NCBI GenBank assembly: GCA_037178625.1
Contig: CM074130.1
Location: 2,418,001-2,482,000, forward strand
Direction of reading: 5' to 3'
Length of the DNA stretch: 64,000 bases
From: Skeletonema tropicum
Lineage: Eukaryota > Bacillariophyta > Thalassiosirophyceae > Thalassiosirales > Thalassiosiraceae
The translations under genes were made by a program, and so were the position numbers. Position 1 is the first letter of the stretch, and every line of letters starts with the position of its first letter. The notes beneath the pieces are model-generated. The model saw nothing but the letters and a program-made list of their open reading frames with translations. It did not search any database and was not told where the DNA came from. Below, piece after piece: positions 19,235 through 29,783 of this stretch.

Positions 19235-22119
19235 TCATTTGTATTTCAGAAGAAATATATCATGAGAATATTCAACGAAGATGGCATCAAGGCAATAAAC
19301 CAGTGGCAGAATTAATCGCTTTGAGGAAGTCTCAGTATTAAGTAGAATTGTAATTGTAATCAGTACTGTATTTTTTAGCAGCAGCCCTTCTTTTTCTTCA
19401 CAAATCGCGAGTCTAACGAACTTCTTCCTCCTCTCACGGCGCTTGCGCGTTGCAGCCACGGCAAAAATTGAAAATATAATCAAACACAAGATTGCAATCA
19501 TGTTCACCTTCGAATGAGCTTTTCTAGAGTTTTTGCTTGGAAGAGACTCATCAGTGACGTCAATACCTGCTTCTTCTTCGACAGGTTGTCCAGAAATAAT
19601 CGACTTGAATTGTTTGCTGGGAGGTAAGTCAGCAGGCCAATACCATTCATCCTAAGAACTTGAACACGGTCGCATTGTCCCACTTTGTCATGTTTTTATC
19701 GAGCCAGCAATCTGGACACATCTTTCTTGTCGGAAACATGGATGCCATAGTTTCCTCTCGAGTCACATTACGGTTTTGTCGCTGAGCTGCTTCTTTCATC
19801 AAGCGAGCATTTACGTCGTTGTGCACTTCCCACAACCACATAGCAAGCTCTTTATCTGACCCATCTTTGGTGCCCATATTCAATTCGGATTTCAGTCGCG
19901 TGCAATGATCATGGCCACAATTATCATACATTTCCTATGATTGACACACGAGAAAAAACAGTTGTTAGATATACGCTAGAGACGGAAAGCATGCCAAAGA
20001 GGGAAAGACACTCATGCCGATCTCACCAGATAATGCGTGCGACACACAGTGCAACTAAAGAAATACTCCACGAAATTTCGAATCGTCTCGGCCACATGGT
20101 GTGGAGAGACAAAGTAGCCTCGATGGAATCCATATATCTGATGCTCCGGTTTTGAAGACCCAATTGTTATGATATGAAATAGGTTCCACAGCCCACATGT
20201 GAATCCTTTCGCTGGCTCTAAATGGGTACAGCTATTCGACCATTTCTTGTCATCACTGGCAAGTTGTTGTTCAGAAGGACCAAGCAGTCCACCAGCCCAG
20301 GATGTACGCAAGTTAGGATCTACAAATCCCCACAACAAGTCTTGCTTTTTTGATCGATGTCTATCCACATCAGAATCAATGACACTTTCCAGTGCTCCCC
20401 TACTTTGAATGACATCCGAATCCAAACTCCATTGTAGCTCCTTGACAAAACCTGTACGTAAATTCCAGGACGGTGGTGTAGCCCACTCCATTAGATTCAA
20501 GAAGTCAACCATCGCGTTCTTCCGCTTCGGCTCCATCTTTCCATCTTCAGTCAATGTTTGGAACAGTTGAGTCTTTATAGCAAAGGCAAAACTCAACGCT
20601 GCATTGTGATACCTATCATTGTGAGTGTTGGGGGTATATTGATGCCACGACGTCTTTTTCTGTGCCGCCTTCTTGGCCTTTTTGGCTTGCTTCTTTTCGT
20701 AATCAAGTCTTTCCTTTTCAGTCTCAAATTCCCACTCATATATCTCTACTGCCTCATGGGCCAAATCCAAATCCAGCATTTTCCCAACCAGATCAGGATG
20801 AATTTCTTCTTCATCGTTCATTAAAATGCCAGTCTCTTCCAGAGATTCGCCTTTCTTCCATCCTATAACTGTAGGGAATCCATCTACTTCGTAAGTGCTA
20901 CAAATTCTCCAGTAAACATCACATGAAACAGCATGGAATTCGACTATGGAAAGGAAAGACAAAGAATTTGTTAGATGGAGTGAGCCGCAAATAATGTATC
21001 TACTATGTATCAACATACCTGGTGTAGTAGTAGTCCTCCTCATTGTCTCTGCGGCAATCTCGATGTATTCCCACTCTATGAAAAGTGTCGAACTTGATTA
21101 GTCAAAAGAGATACACTTTCACATTACAAAAGAAAGCATTTTGTTCACTTACTAAAATGTTGACAGTGAGGGCACCATGGAGCATAGAACTCAACTACGT
21201 GAGCAACATCATTTGATAAATTGAGAAAGTGATTCGAGTTGCTCTTTCTCATTTCAACTTTGGTTTTTGATCCGTCATCATGATGTTTCTGATCCTTGAG
21301 AGTAGACTGTTTCTTTTCCTTGTCTTCTTCCTCTTCTTCTTCCTGCTCTTCCTCTTCATCTTCATTGTACCAATCATCTTCTTGATTGCGCATTCTTTCA
21401 AAGACCTCCACATCGTGGTATTCTGAAACAAAGCCAACAGCATCTTCTTCCCATTCGTATAGATGGTATTCCAGTTCTTCGAATGTCATATTGTGAGGAT
21501 TATAAAAGTCCTCCGCGGAAGGTTCATAGTGGTAATAATATGAAGCCAGGACATCACTGGCTAAATGAGATATTTGTTGGTTGAGAGATGGCATTTCGCC
21601 TTCTTTTATCTCTTCAGCAGACGCCTTTTGAATCATTTCTGTAAATAAGTTCATGTCAAATGATTTTTCTTTCGGTATGAATTTGTCAGCAAATTCTTCC
21701 GGTGGAATCTCGACATGATGGCCTGACCTTTCAATTGCAATCAATATCTCTTCTTTTTGAATCACGCCGTCCTTATTTTCATCCATAATTTGAAAGGCTT
21801 CGGAAAGTTCATGCGCATCGTCATCGTGCTCCTCTTCTTCATGTTGCGTCTCTCCTTCTGTTGTCTCAGCTAGCGGTTGTTCCGGTGTAGACGATTCAGC
21901 AGCATCGCCAGGGGCAGTGTCAATATTGTTGTCAGAGGCATCGCTCACGGTTGTTTCACCTATCTTATGTTCATCGGCGTCATTGATCACACTATCAACT
22001 ACAGACTCGGAAACCACCGCCTCTACAGAAGCTGCCGCTGCAGTATTATCAGCTGCAGCATCGGCAGAAGCCTTGCAGACACTCAAGAGTGAGGTAATAC
22101 CGAGTACTCTGAACTTCAT
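19235..22119 (-). CDS. QSOX-like: Quiescin-type sulfhydryl oxidase with EF-hand (QSOX-like), four exons
   Basis: Exons 22119-21153, 21075-21019, 20943-20027 and 19934-19235 with GT-AG introns of 77, 75 and 92 nt. About 879 aa if one base is skipped. Starts with a signal peptide (MKFRVLGITSLLSV). An EF-hand loop DENKDGVIQKEE lies near residue 110, then an acidic region, then thioredoxin with WCPHC near 315. The Erv/ALR module has TCGLWNLFH near 590, CTVCRTHYL with the redox CxxC near 638, and LWEVHNDVN for FAD contact. A membrane anchor (MIAILCLIIFSIFAVAA) follows at the C terminus. The frame must move +1 at 19652 (TTA g GAT), where DEWYWP aligns with KKEFWP of the second QSOX in this window. 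It would oxidise thiols to disulfides in the secretory pathway; the EF-hand suggests calcium sensitivity. Confidence 0.82.
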
Positions 22120-22470
22120 CTTGCATTGGAACAATGATGTAATTGTTGCTTGTGCCTGGTGCTGCGGCCGGAGTTGGCAACGATTGAGGAAGGGGGAGGA
22201 AAAGGCCACAAGAATAACAAGAGCCGTTATTGTCGGTAGGAATTAGTATCCAAGGAAGGGGTACGGTTGAAAAACACGAAATAGTCCCGAGAGATCGCCG
22301 ACGAATGAAAGATCGAAGATGAAGCAAGCGAAGGTGCGCCATGCTAAGTATCGTATGCAGTTTCCAACATTACCATGCACAGTTGCTGTTTCGGGAGCCA
22401 TAATAGCGTGACTACTAACACATCATAACGACGCTGCAATTCGTCCACAGGCATAACAGACATCTTAACA
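22120..22470. promoter_or_regulatory. Divergent promoter region
   Basis: About 350 bases between the QSOX-like start and the small membrane protein start, pointing in opposite directions. No recognised element. Confidence 0.4.
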
Positions 22471-23049
22471 ATGGATTACAGCAAGCTCAAAACCGAAACA
22501 CTGCGCTTGCTGTTCGCGGCAACTTACGCGGTAAGCTAAAGTAAAACTGACGATTACGGGTCTTGTTCACAATAACAAAGAATCATGAAACTCGTTTTCC
22601 CTTGCATCATACTGTTATTCAATAAAGCTCATGCCAATTCCTCTTCTCCTTCTTTTCATCAGACCGATTTTTGCCTCGCTGCCATCCATTTTGGAAAAAC
22701 ATATCTCGAAGGAGTAGCGGCCAGCATCGTCATGTTCTTTTCACTCATCATGCTGAGTATCACTCTCCAAAAGCCAGGATCATTCATGATTTACCTGGAA
22801 ACAACAGAAAAGGAAGTTGCATTTACTTGGATGGGACGTCTGGTTGCAGATGCTTTGATTATTCTGTTCGTGTATAGCTTTGGGTTGCCGGGGCAAATAA
22901 TGGGTGTTGTTACGCTGGTCTTCTTCTTGATAACATTGGGAATTGCAAAGCATAGACCTGATATTTTTAGGGACTTGTTTAGGGCCCATGAGCAGGATCC
23001 TAGCTTGGGAGAGTCGTATCAAGGGAATACGTCATACAATATTGCTTGA
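22471..23049 (+). CDS. Small unrecognised membrane protein (two exons)
   Basis: Exon 22471-22530 encodes MDYSKLKTETLRLLFAATYA and ends at a strong GTAAGC donor; a 132-nt intron ends in a pyrimidine-rich TTTTCATCAG, and exon 22663-23049 continues in frame to give 148 aa. It has two or three membrane segments (EGVAASIVMFFSLIMLSITL, then ALIILFVYSFGLPGQIMGVV and FFLITLGIA). A rival reading starts at ATG 22585 inside the intron and would give a 154-aa protein with a signal-like N terminus. I prefer the spliced form because donor and acceptor are both good. Function unknown. Confidence 0.6.
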
Positions 23050-23241
23050 TAGCTGAAACAATGCATCAAAAACAAACAAACAATCCGCTCTAGAGTTAGA
23101 TATATGTTGGTATTATTATAATGTAGGAATGCATGCTTTTATTCTTAGTTCCAAAGCAATTTCAATAGATATGATAAAAGCAATGCAAAGAAATCAATAT
23201 ACTTCTCGCCGAACAGGTTGTGACTTGAGAGTTGGTAATCT

Positions 23242-24123
23242 CTACTGATTCTTGACGGTGCTGCCCTTTCTGCTACTGCTACTGTGTGATGATATCCTGT
23301 TGGCAACGCCCAAAGGCACTATTAGTCCTGCTAGTAGCATCATCACTGACATTGTGACTATTTCATTGGTTCGGAACCGAAAGACAATATTGACGCCCAA
23401 GATCAGCGCCACATGACTAATCACACCATTCAGCAAACACAATCCTGGTCGACCTGATGCTACAATCAGTTTGATCCCGAGCGGGACCATGCACACCGAT
23501 TGCACCACGCCAGGATTGTACGATTTCGTCAAAATAGCCGGGAGGATGTGTCCAAAGAACCCATTGACCACGGCAGTTCCCCAATTCAACGATCCACTCA
23601 GCAGAAATCGAGAGGGCCAGAACGTGGCAAAGACCATACATCCACCAAAGCCGCCCCAAATCAGGATTGTGTTGACCCACAACGTAATCTTTGGATCGAG
23701 AGGACATGATATCACGCCACCATTGTCTAATGGCATGTTACTGAGGGCCAAGAATTCCTGGCAGGTCTCACGAAAGAGCTCCGATAGCGGCCCATCATTA
23801 AACGATGGCACGAAGGAATATCGCCATCCCCTAACATCGTATGCATGCTCCTCCGACTGGTGAAGGCAGTAGGCCACCAAAACCAACCAGCCATACCAGT
23901 GGTCGTCGCGTCTGTGTCGTTTGGCAAAGAGAATTCCAGATCCAAACAGAAAGATTGCCCAAGACCAAAATGGCCAGTTTCGTTCCATCCACGAGACTAA
24001 TGTGCCGTCGGCGTTGGTACCCAGCAATACAACTGGTCCAGAAGATGCGCTTGGTTGCGCAGCAGTTGCTCTCAACGACATTACTTCTTGCTCATTGTGT
24101 TCATGTTGGTCATCAGTCATCAT
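23242..24123 (-). CDS. HXXEE-domain membrane protein
   Basis: 293 aa with several membrane segments. The motif HQSEEHAYD near residue 90, inside a membrane helix, matches the HxxEE signature that names this family, found mainly in bacteria and fungi. Further helices include WVNTILIWGGFGGCMVFATF, GTAVVNGFFGHILPAIL and VALILGVNIVF. The conserved His and Glu residues lie where a membrane-embedded metal site could form, but the family has no established reaction that I know. The C terminus is a Ser-rich tail. The frame is uninterrupted. Confidence 0.7.
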   Translation of the reverse strand: MMTDDQHEHNEQEVMSLRATAAQPSASSGPVVLLGTNADGTLVSWMERNWPFWSWAIFLFGSGILFAKRHRRDDHWYGWLVLVAYCLHQSEEHAYDVRGWRYSFVPSFNDGPLSELFRETCQEFLALSNMPLDNGGVISCPLDPKITLWVNTILIWGGFGGCMVFATFWPSRFLLSGSLNWGTAVVNGFFGHILPAILTKSYNPGVVQSVCMVPLGIKLIVASGRPGLCLLNGVISHVALILGVNIVFRFRTNEIVTMSVMMLLAGLIVPLGVANRISSHSSSSRKGSTVKNQ

Positions 24124-24260
24124 GCAAGCCGCAGCAATAAGAATTGCAGCAACAGTATCTAAGGATCAGTATCTATCTTTGATATGTTCCTAAACTCGGG
24201 TGACTGCCCGTGATGTGCCAAACTCCATCCCGCTCCCCACTACTTATGTAACTCCACACT

Positions 24261-25003
24261 AGCCATCAGGGGAAAAAGCGGCTTAAAATCGGCCCCATTT
24301 GAGCCTTTTCACTTAAGCGCAACTTTACCGCTTAAAAGTGAGACTTTTCTAGCTTCCCCGCTTCTCCTGGAAGAGAAGAAGTGGAGTTCTTGCCTGGCAT
24401 CTGGCATAAGTACCTACCTAAGTAGGCAACGCAATGTCGCTCATAATATCATAGATGACAACGCACTGGATTGCAACAAAATATATTTACCTTATATGTA
24501 TACTTTTACATAACAAACAGTAACATTTAACTAGCGACAGTGTCAGCGACTTCCATGCAAGCAGACATTTTTTGTTGCAACTGAGGGAGACGAAGGCTTT
24601 GCATTGCTAACGTCCCAAGAAGGAAGACTCTTTGACATGACGATACTATGCTGAGTTTCGTTTATCCTGTTCAAAATCAATGACGACAGTATTGCCATCG
24701 GTGGAGAGTAATGTTACGAGGTGAAATGTGAAGCATCTTCTACCTTTTGCTCCATTCCTCATTCGATCGGGTCGGACTTTGTGCTGAATTGTGTCACATC
24801 ATGACGTGGCACCACTCAAACACCATTCAAATGACTGTCACATCATGACGTGGCACCATCCGGATGGCTGTTCTTTGATGACGTGTTAATTCCTACAGCT
24901 ACGAGAAAGCCCGTAGGATTTTGTACCAGGGCTACGCAGGCGCTTAAATGCGCTTAAAAACAGGCCGATTTGAGCGCCAGAGGCGCTTTTTCCCCTGATG
25001 GCT
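24261..25003. mobile_element. Non-autonomous Mutator-like DNA transposon (743 bp)
   Basis: Perfect 20-bp terminal inverted repeats: AGCCATCAGGGGAAAAAGCG at 24261 and its complement ending at 25003. The ends are flanked by an identical 10-bp direct repeat ACTCCACACT (24251-24260 and 25004-25013), a target duplication in the size range of Mutator-like elements. Subterminal blocks are also roughly inverted (CTTAAAA, GGCC-ATTTGAG, GCGCTTAA). There is no transposase frame. Inside, GTCACATCATGACGTGGCAC occurs twice (near 24793 and 24836) and contains TGACGTGG, a bZIP-like core. It sits about 210 bp upstream of DBR1, so it could affect that promoter. Confidence 0.85.
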
Positions 25004-25222
25004 ACTCCACACTCACCCCAGCCCAGCAAGAGTTCACTGGAGTTCACTTCTTCGTCATCTTTCGTCATGCACTCATAAGGGAATGCATGCACTTCACTCA
25101 TCTCTACTTTCATTCATAACTTTTAGGTGTTGACACTGCCAAGGCACCGCGGCGGGCTGTCTACTATCTCTCTCGAGATCTCTACGTAAACGTGTTCATT
25201 CTAAAAATCCACTCTCAACAAC

Positions 25223-27141
25223 ATGAATCGTCACGGCGGCGGTGGTAGGAATTTTGGAGGACAACACCATCAAAATAATTATCGTGGCAGAGGAAGAGGC
25301 GGAAGAGGTAGAGGTCGAGGTGGCAGAGGAAGAGGAAGAGGACATCGCAATGACAATAATTACAATGGTGGCCAAACATTTACAAATCATCCCAATGACA
25401 ATTACAATGGTTGGGGCAATGGTGACGCATTTCATATGATCGAATCTAGTGGGTCTCCATCAGACACATCGTTCACCGTCGCTGTACAAGGATGCAGTCA
25501 TGGAGAGCTCGATTCTATTTATGACGCACTTGAAGTGTATCGTGTAGGAAAACTGAGCAATAGTGATAATTCCAACAACCAATCTACTTCGATTGATGCA
25601 CTCTTGTGCTGTGGAGATGTCCAGACATTACGCAATACTGATGATTTCCATTCTCTAAATGTGCCTCAAAAGTACAAGAGGATTGGGGACTTTCATGCGT
25701 ATTATTCTGGGCAGAAGGTGGCACCAATATTGACTATTATGATTGGAGGAAATCATGAAGCATCGAATTACTTGCAAGAATTACATTATGGGGGATGGGT
25801 GGCGCCTAACATTTACTACTTAGGTGCTGCTGGTGTCATTAATGTTTGCAAGAGGACATCATCTTCCAGCGTGTCGTCTTTGCGTATTGGTGGGGTTTCT
25901 GGTATATATTCTCCTCACCATTATAAATTGGGAAGATTCGAAGTGCCTCCGTATGGACAATCAGAGCTGCGGAGTGTGTATCACACTCGAGAGGTGGAAG
26001 TGAAGCGGTTAGAAGCTTTGGCTTCAATGAATGAGCGACCAATCGATGTGTTTATATCTCACGATTGGCCCAGAGGCATATACCATTATGGAAATGTGAA
26101 CCAGCTGCTAAAAAAGAAACCTTTCTTTCAAAAAGAAGTACAAGACAATTCGCTGGGTAGCCCATCAAACGAACAACTACTGCATCTGTTGAAACCACGC
26201 TACTGGTTCTCTGCGCATTTGCATGTGAAATTCTCGGCAGAGATTAGGCATAGGAGTAATGAGGGGCAACAGAACGATTCTGACGACGCAGCAAAAAGAA
26301 GCGCACAAAATTGTGAAGAACATAGAGCAAAGAGCCGAATACAGGAGAAAGTGCAACAACAGAATTTCATGGAATGGAATCAAACGATGGCAATTGCCCT
26401 GATTCTAATCCAAACATACAATCACTGACTGATCAAATGACTCGGTTTTTATCATTAGACAAGTGCTTGCCAAAACGTCGTCATATTCAAATTATACATG
26501 TTGAGCCATCATTGACAAGTCAGATCTCATCAGAGGATCCAAGTGCAGAAGTTGAGAATGGAGCATGGCTAGAATACGATATGCAGTGGCTCTCGGTACT
26601 GAGTCGCACTCATGAATGGACACAACGCACCAGAAGCCCTGTGAACTTGGCAAACGCAAACGTGACTGTAACCAAGGAGCAACTACATCATCTCGAAGAG
26701 TCATTGAAGGCCTCTAGCAAGGAAAGAAGTGTTGCCATACCTCGTAATTTCTCAATGACGGTGCGTCCCTATGATTCTACTTCACCACATCATTCTTACC
26801 GCGCTCCATCGCAGATTGGCAATCCGCAGACAGATGAGTTTTTATCCATGCTGGGTCTGAGCCATAGAATTACGGTTCCGTACAATAATGATAGTACCCA
26901 TGATGAAAGCAATGCGAAGCGGTCTTTACCAACAACATCTCTTCGCCCTTCCCAGGTGAGTGCCAATAAGCAGAGAACTGTCGATGATGAGAACGAAATC
27001 GATCTTGACGATGATGATGAAGCAGATGAACCTAAAGCTGCCTCGGAAAATCTTGTAGACCCTTGCGAGATTGAAATTGAATCTGAAGAAGACGATGGTG
27101 AAGACGTTGTCTGCTTTGTTCCAAAAAAGCCAAAATTATAA
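25223..27141 (+). CDS. DBR1: RNA lariat debranching enzyme with an RGG-rich N-terminal extension
   Basis: Metallophosphoesterase motifs are all visible: VQGCSHGELD near residue 90 (the Cys/His pair typical of DBR1), LLCCGDVQ, IGGNHEASN near 176, SHDWPRGI near 280 and SAHLHVKF near 330, then the C-terminal FLSLDKCLPKRRHIQ. It hydrolyses the 2'-5' branch of intron lariats in the nucleus. Residues 10-45 are Arg/Gly repeats (RGRGRGG), unusual for this enzyme. The frame moves twice between the catalytic core and the C-terminal part, best read as +1 at 26297 (AAA a GAA) and +1 at 26376 (AAT g GAA), giving 638 aa. A rival is a 107-nt GTAATG...ACAG intron (26256-26362), giving 603 aa. The middle frame reads as plausible charged helix (HKIVKNIEQRAEYRRK), which favours the two shifts. 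Confidence 0.85.
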
Positions 27142-27198
27142 TAATTCAAATGTAAGATTCATATGAGTTACGATACTGATTGATAGCTTCGATCCTTA

Positions 27199-28587
27199 TC
27201 AAATATGAAGCGCACCCGTTATGTGTCTTGGCTTGCTTTTGCATTTCCATCTTGTACCATGCTGATCATTTTGTTTGTCAATTCCATTGAGCGACGAAGG
27301 GAAATTACGGCGAGCAGAAGCTACTCTGGAAGCACAAAGCTTGGCATATGCGAAACGATCATGCTCTGCGCTGTGTGTGCCAACGTAGATTGGTTCTTCT
27401 ACAAGTAGAGATGGCGGTACTAGCGCTTTCACAACGCTTTCGTATCCATCTATTGCCAACGAGTCCTCGTTGAGATGAAATGTCTGTAGGCACTCCTGCG
27501 CTGAAGGTCGTTTCAACGGATCCAATGTCAGCATGCTACTTATCAGCTCTGCCGCACCAGCATCCCACGAAAATTTTCTTATAATCTCCTGTAGCCCCAT
27601 GCCTGATTGATGTGCAAAACTAACTTTGTTCCAATCTGGCAATTGAGACACTCCTTGCCAATCCTCTTCCGTTGGCGTGCCAAGAACAGAAAATATTCGA
27701 GCCAACTGATCCAATACAGATTGACCTGGAAACAGAGGCCCTGAGAGTGTAAGAAGTTCCGCAAAGATACATCCTGCCGACCAAATATCTATTGCTCCAC
27801 GACTGGCTTCTCCTCCATTTACCAATCCATTGCCACCCAATAAAAGCTCAGGCGGGCGATATTGTAGCGTACACAATCCTGTTTCTGTTTCTATTTGGTC
27901 AACATCTATTGGAATGACCTTGGCTAAACCGAAATCTCCCAATTCTACCCTGCCTTCTTTTGTAATGTACAGATTTCCAGGTTTTATATCTCTATGAAGG
28001 ATATGATGCGAATGTAAATGTTGCAATGCGGATAGTATGTCACAACAAACTGACTTGATTACATCTTGCGGTAAGTGACTCTGTTGGTAAGGAGGGCCAT
28101 CCGCGAACGACTTTAATCGACGATAATTCAGTGCTTCTGCCAGATCGATTGGATGATATGGAAATACCAAACACAGTGAGGAAAGATTTCCCACATCATT
28201 GCCTCCCCAATCCCAACCACTACCAAATTTGTCACGTGCTCCATAGTATCCCAACAAGGGCGTGACATTAGCGTGACCATTCAACAGACGTAGCGCATTC
28301 AGCTCTGCAAAAGCCTCCCGCGTTAATGACCCTGTCGATTTGTTTGTTGCGTTGGGAATCGTCTTGATCGCCGCCAATTTCACTGAATGAATTGCTGGCG
28401 TTTCATTTTTCGTATCGGCGGGAGGTGATGATGGACCTTTCCAACTAACAAGTAGTGCTATGTCAACGTGGCCAAATGCCCCGCGAGCAATCAGAGGGTT
28501 GTTAGATGGTGATCCGCTATTGCAGATCTCTACAATTGATGTTTTGACAGGAGACCTGCTTCCTAATCCGTCCGTGTAGGGCATCAT
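27199..28587 (-). CDS. CDK20/CCRK-like CMGC protein kinase
   Basis: 462 aa. Gly-loop GAFGHVDIAL, VAIK-equivalent LAAIKTIPN, catalytic HRDIKPGNL and DFGLAK are present. DIWSAGCIFAELL and LFPGQSVLDQL follow, then LGTPTEEDW and LPDWNKVSF, the last close to the CDK20/CCRK group. The activation segment ends LCTLQYRPPELL in place of the usual ATRWYRAPELL, so the position before the P+1 loop differs. An insert (residues ~130-165) separates the hinge from the C-lobe. Expected to be an active Ser/Thr kinase linked to cell cycle or cilia-type signalling; the subfamily is less certain than the kinase call. Confidence 0.8.
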   Translation of the reverse strand: MMPYTDGLGSRSPVKTSIVEICNSGSPSNNPLIARGAFGHVDIALLVSWKGPSSPPADTKNETPAIHSVKLAAIKTIPNATNKSTGSLTREAFAELNALRLLNGHANVTPLLGYYGARDKFGSGWDWGGNDVGNLSSLCLVFPYHPIDLAEALNYRRLKSFADGPPYQQSHLPQDVIKSVCCDILSALQHLHSHHILHRDIKPGNLYITKEGRVELGDFGLAKVIPIDVDQIETETGLCTLQYRPPELLLGGNGLVNGGEASRGAIDIWSAGCIFAELLTLSGPLFPGQSVLDQLARIFSVLGTPTEEDWQGVSQLPDWNKVSFAHQSGMGLQEIIRKFSWDAGAAELISSMLTLDPLKRPSAQECLQTFHLNEDSLAIDGYESVVKALVPPSLLVEEPIYVGTHSAEHDRFAYAKLCASRVASARRNFPSSLNGIDKQNDQHGTRWKCKSKPRHITGALHI

Positions 28588-29039
28588 GCTTGGCTATGGT
28601 AAGTATCATGGTAGGTGTGGCTGCTGCTGTATCTATTTTTTTTTTTTGGATATTAAATAAGTGATTAGTTTAGGATGGTATTCAGGAGCTGTTTACTGGG
28701 CAAGCTTGATCTGAACTTGCCCATTTTAGGTAATAAGAGGAGTGCAGTGCTGTATCTATTGCTGTATCTTTCTTTCAATTCGTGATTCGACTTAAATAGC
28801 TCGGGACTCGAGTAAGAACCACCTCATATATGTGCCCTGCTCATTCACCACCCAAAAACTTCTATCTTGTATATCGTTGAGCACCGTACACATATGCTGC
28901 ATGGTGTTGCACAACTCTATGGACTAATTCGTCTCAGGTCTTGGGAGATGCATTTTAACTTTTTACTCTATTGTTCAGCCAGTTCAGCCTGCATAATATC
29001 TCCTTTCCTCATCCTGCGACCCGAATTCGATGTCATTAC
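28588..29039. other. Intergenic region with hairpin repeat copy 2
   Basis: About 450 bases upstream of the CDK-like gene and downstream of the mitochondrial gene (both minus strand). It holds an 11-base T run near 28637 and the hairpin repeat at 28696-28747. The CDK promoter must lie here. No other gene. Confidence 0.4.
28696..28747 (+). repeat. Dispersed hairpin repeat, copy 2
   Basis: Stem TGGGCAAG / CTTGCCCA around loop CTTGATCTGAA, followed by TTAGGTAATAAGAGG. It matches copy 1 at 1345 in the stem, in the GATCTGAA loop core and in the AGGTAATAA tail. Orientation is the same on the plus strand in both places. Confidence 0.55.
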
Positions 29040-29783
29040 TTAGTTTCCAAAAGCTTTCCTAAGTTCCTTCTTTTCCTGATTTGTCATCACTTTCATTCCA
29101 TCTTGCTGCATTGCCATATTTAATCCTGCTTGGTCCGTAGGCAAAGGCAACCCATTCTCCTTCCTATACCTCAATATTCTATGCATGATCTCCATCTGAC
29201 GAAACAAATCCAAAACCCGATTAATGTCATCCAGTGGTTTCTCACAGGCGATACTCAACTTGAGTTTCTGCTTACGGTCTAATTTGCCCAATTCTCCAGC
29301 ACTAATATCACTCCCCAATTGGTTGACCATCTCCTTCACAACTACTTGTGATTCTTTGGCAGCTTTGATCTCGTTCGTACTTCCCATTCCAGGGATCTTT
29401 GTTTTCCACGAGGAGAGCTGTTCATCGACTTCATCGGCAAACATTTTTAGCGTGTAGGATGGAGAGTTGGCCATGAGATTGATTTGATCGACTAGTTTCA
29501 AAGCTTGTTTATCTTTCTCTCGCTGTGTGAACTTTTCCTGTACCCAGCCGAATACCCCCTGCTTCTCCGATGAGTCGGATGAAAATGAAACTTTTTGGAT
29601 TGATGTTGCGGCTGGTGCAGATTGGTAAGTATTGTTATAAAATGAGGCAGATGGCAGCTGTGATGTGCTGCAGACCATAGACTTGGTACCGACGAAGCTC
29701 TGTGCACCATTCGATTTGCATGTTGTGTGCATCCGTCTGACGGTGACCAATGATTGATGAAGGAGTCTTGATCCGGCTGTCAT
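29040..29783 (-). CDS. Unrecognised, probably mitochondrial protein
   Basis: 247 aa. The N terminus (MTAGSRLLHQSLVTVRRMH) is Arg-rich, Ser/Thr-rich and lacks acids, as in mitochondrial presequences. The mature part from about residue 80 is helical and charged: DKQALKLVDQINLMANSPSY, then IACEKPLDDINRVLDLFRQMEIMHRILRYRKENGLPLPT, ending NQEKKELRKAFGN. No named domain recognised. The uninterrupted frame and strong helix periodicity support a real gene. Confidence 0.55.
   Translation of the reverse strand: MTAGSRLLHQSLVTVRRMHTTCKSNGAQSFVGTKSMVCSTSQLPSASFYNNTYQSAPAATSIQKVSFSSDSSEKQGVFGWVQEKFTQREKDKQALKLVDQINLMANSPSYTLKMFADEVDEQLSSWKTKIPGMGSTNEIKAAKESQVVVKEMVNQLGSDISAGELGKLDRKQKLKLSIACEKPLDDINRVLDLFRQMEIMHRILRYRKENGLPLPTDQAGLNMAMQQDGMKVMTNQEKKELRKAFGN

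Noticed and set aside
19652..19667. A 16-nt GT-AG intron to explain the QSOX frame change
   Set aside because: Too short to splice, and it would delete VFKFL, which aligns with the paralog.
24886..25113. Minus-strand frame across the transposon right end
   Set aside because: It spans the TIR and target duplication and has no recognisable protein character.
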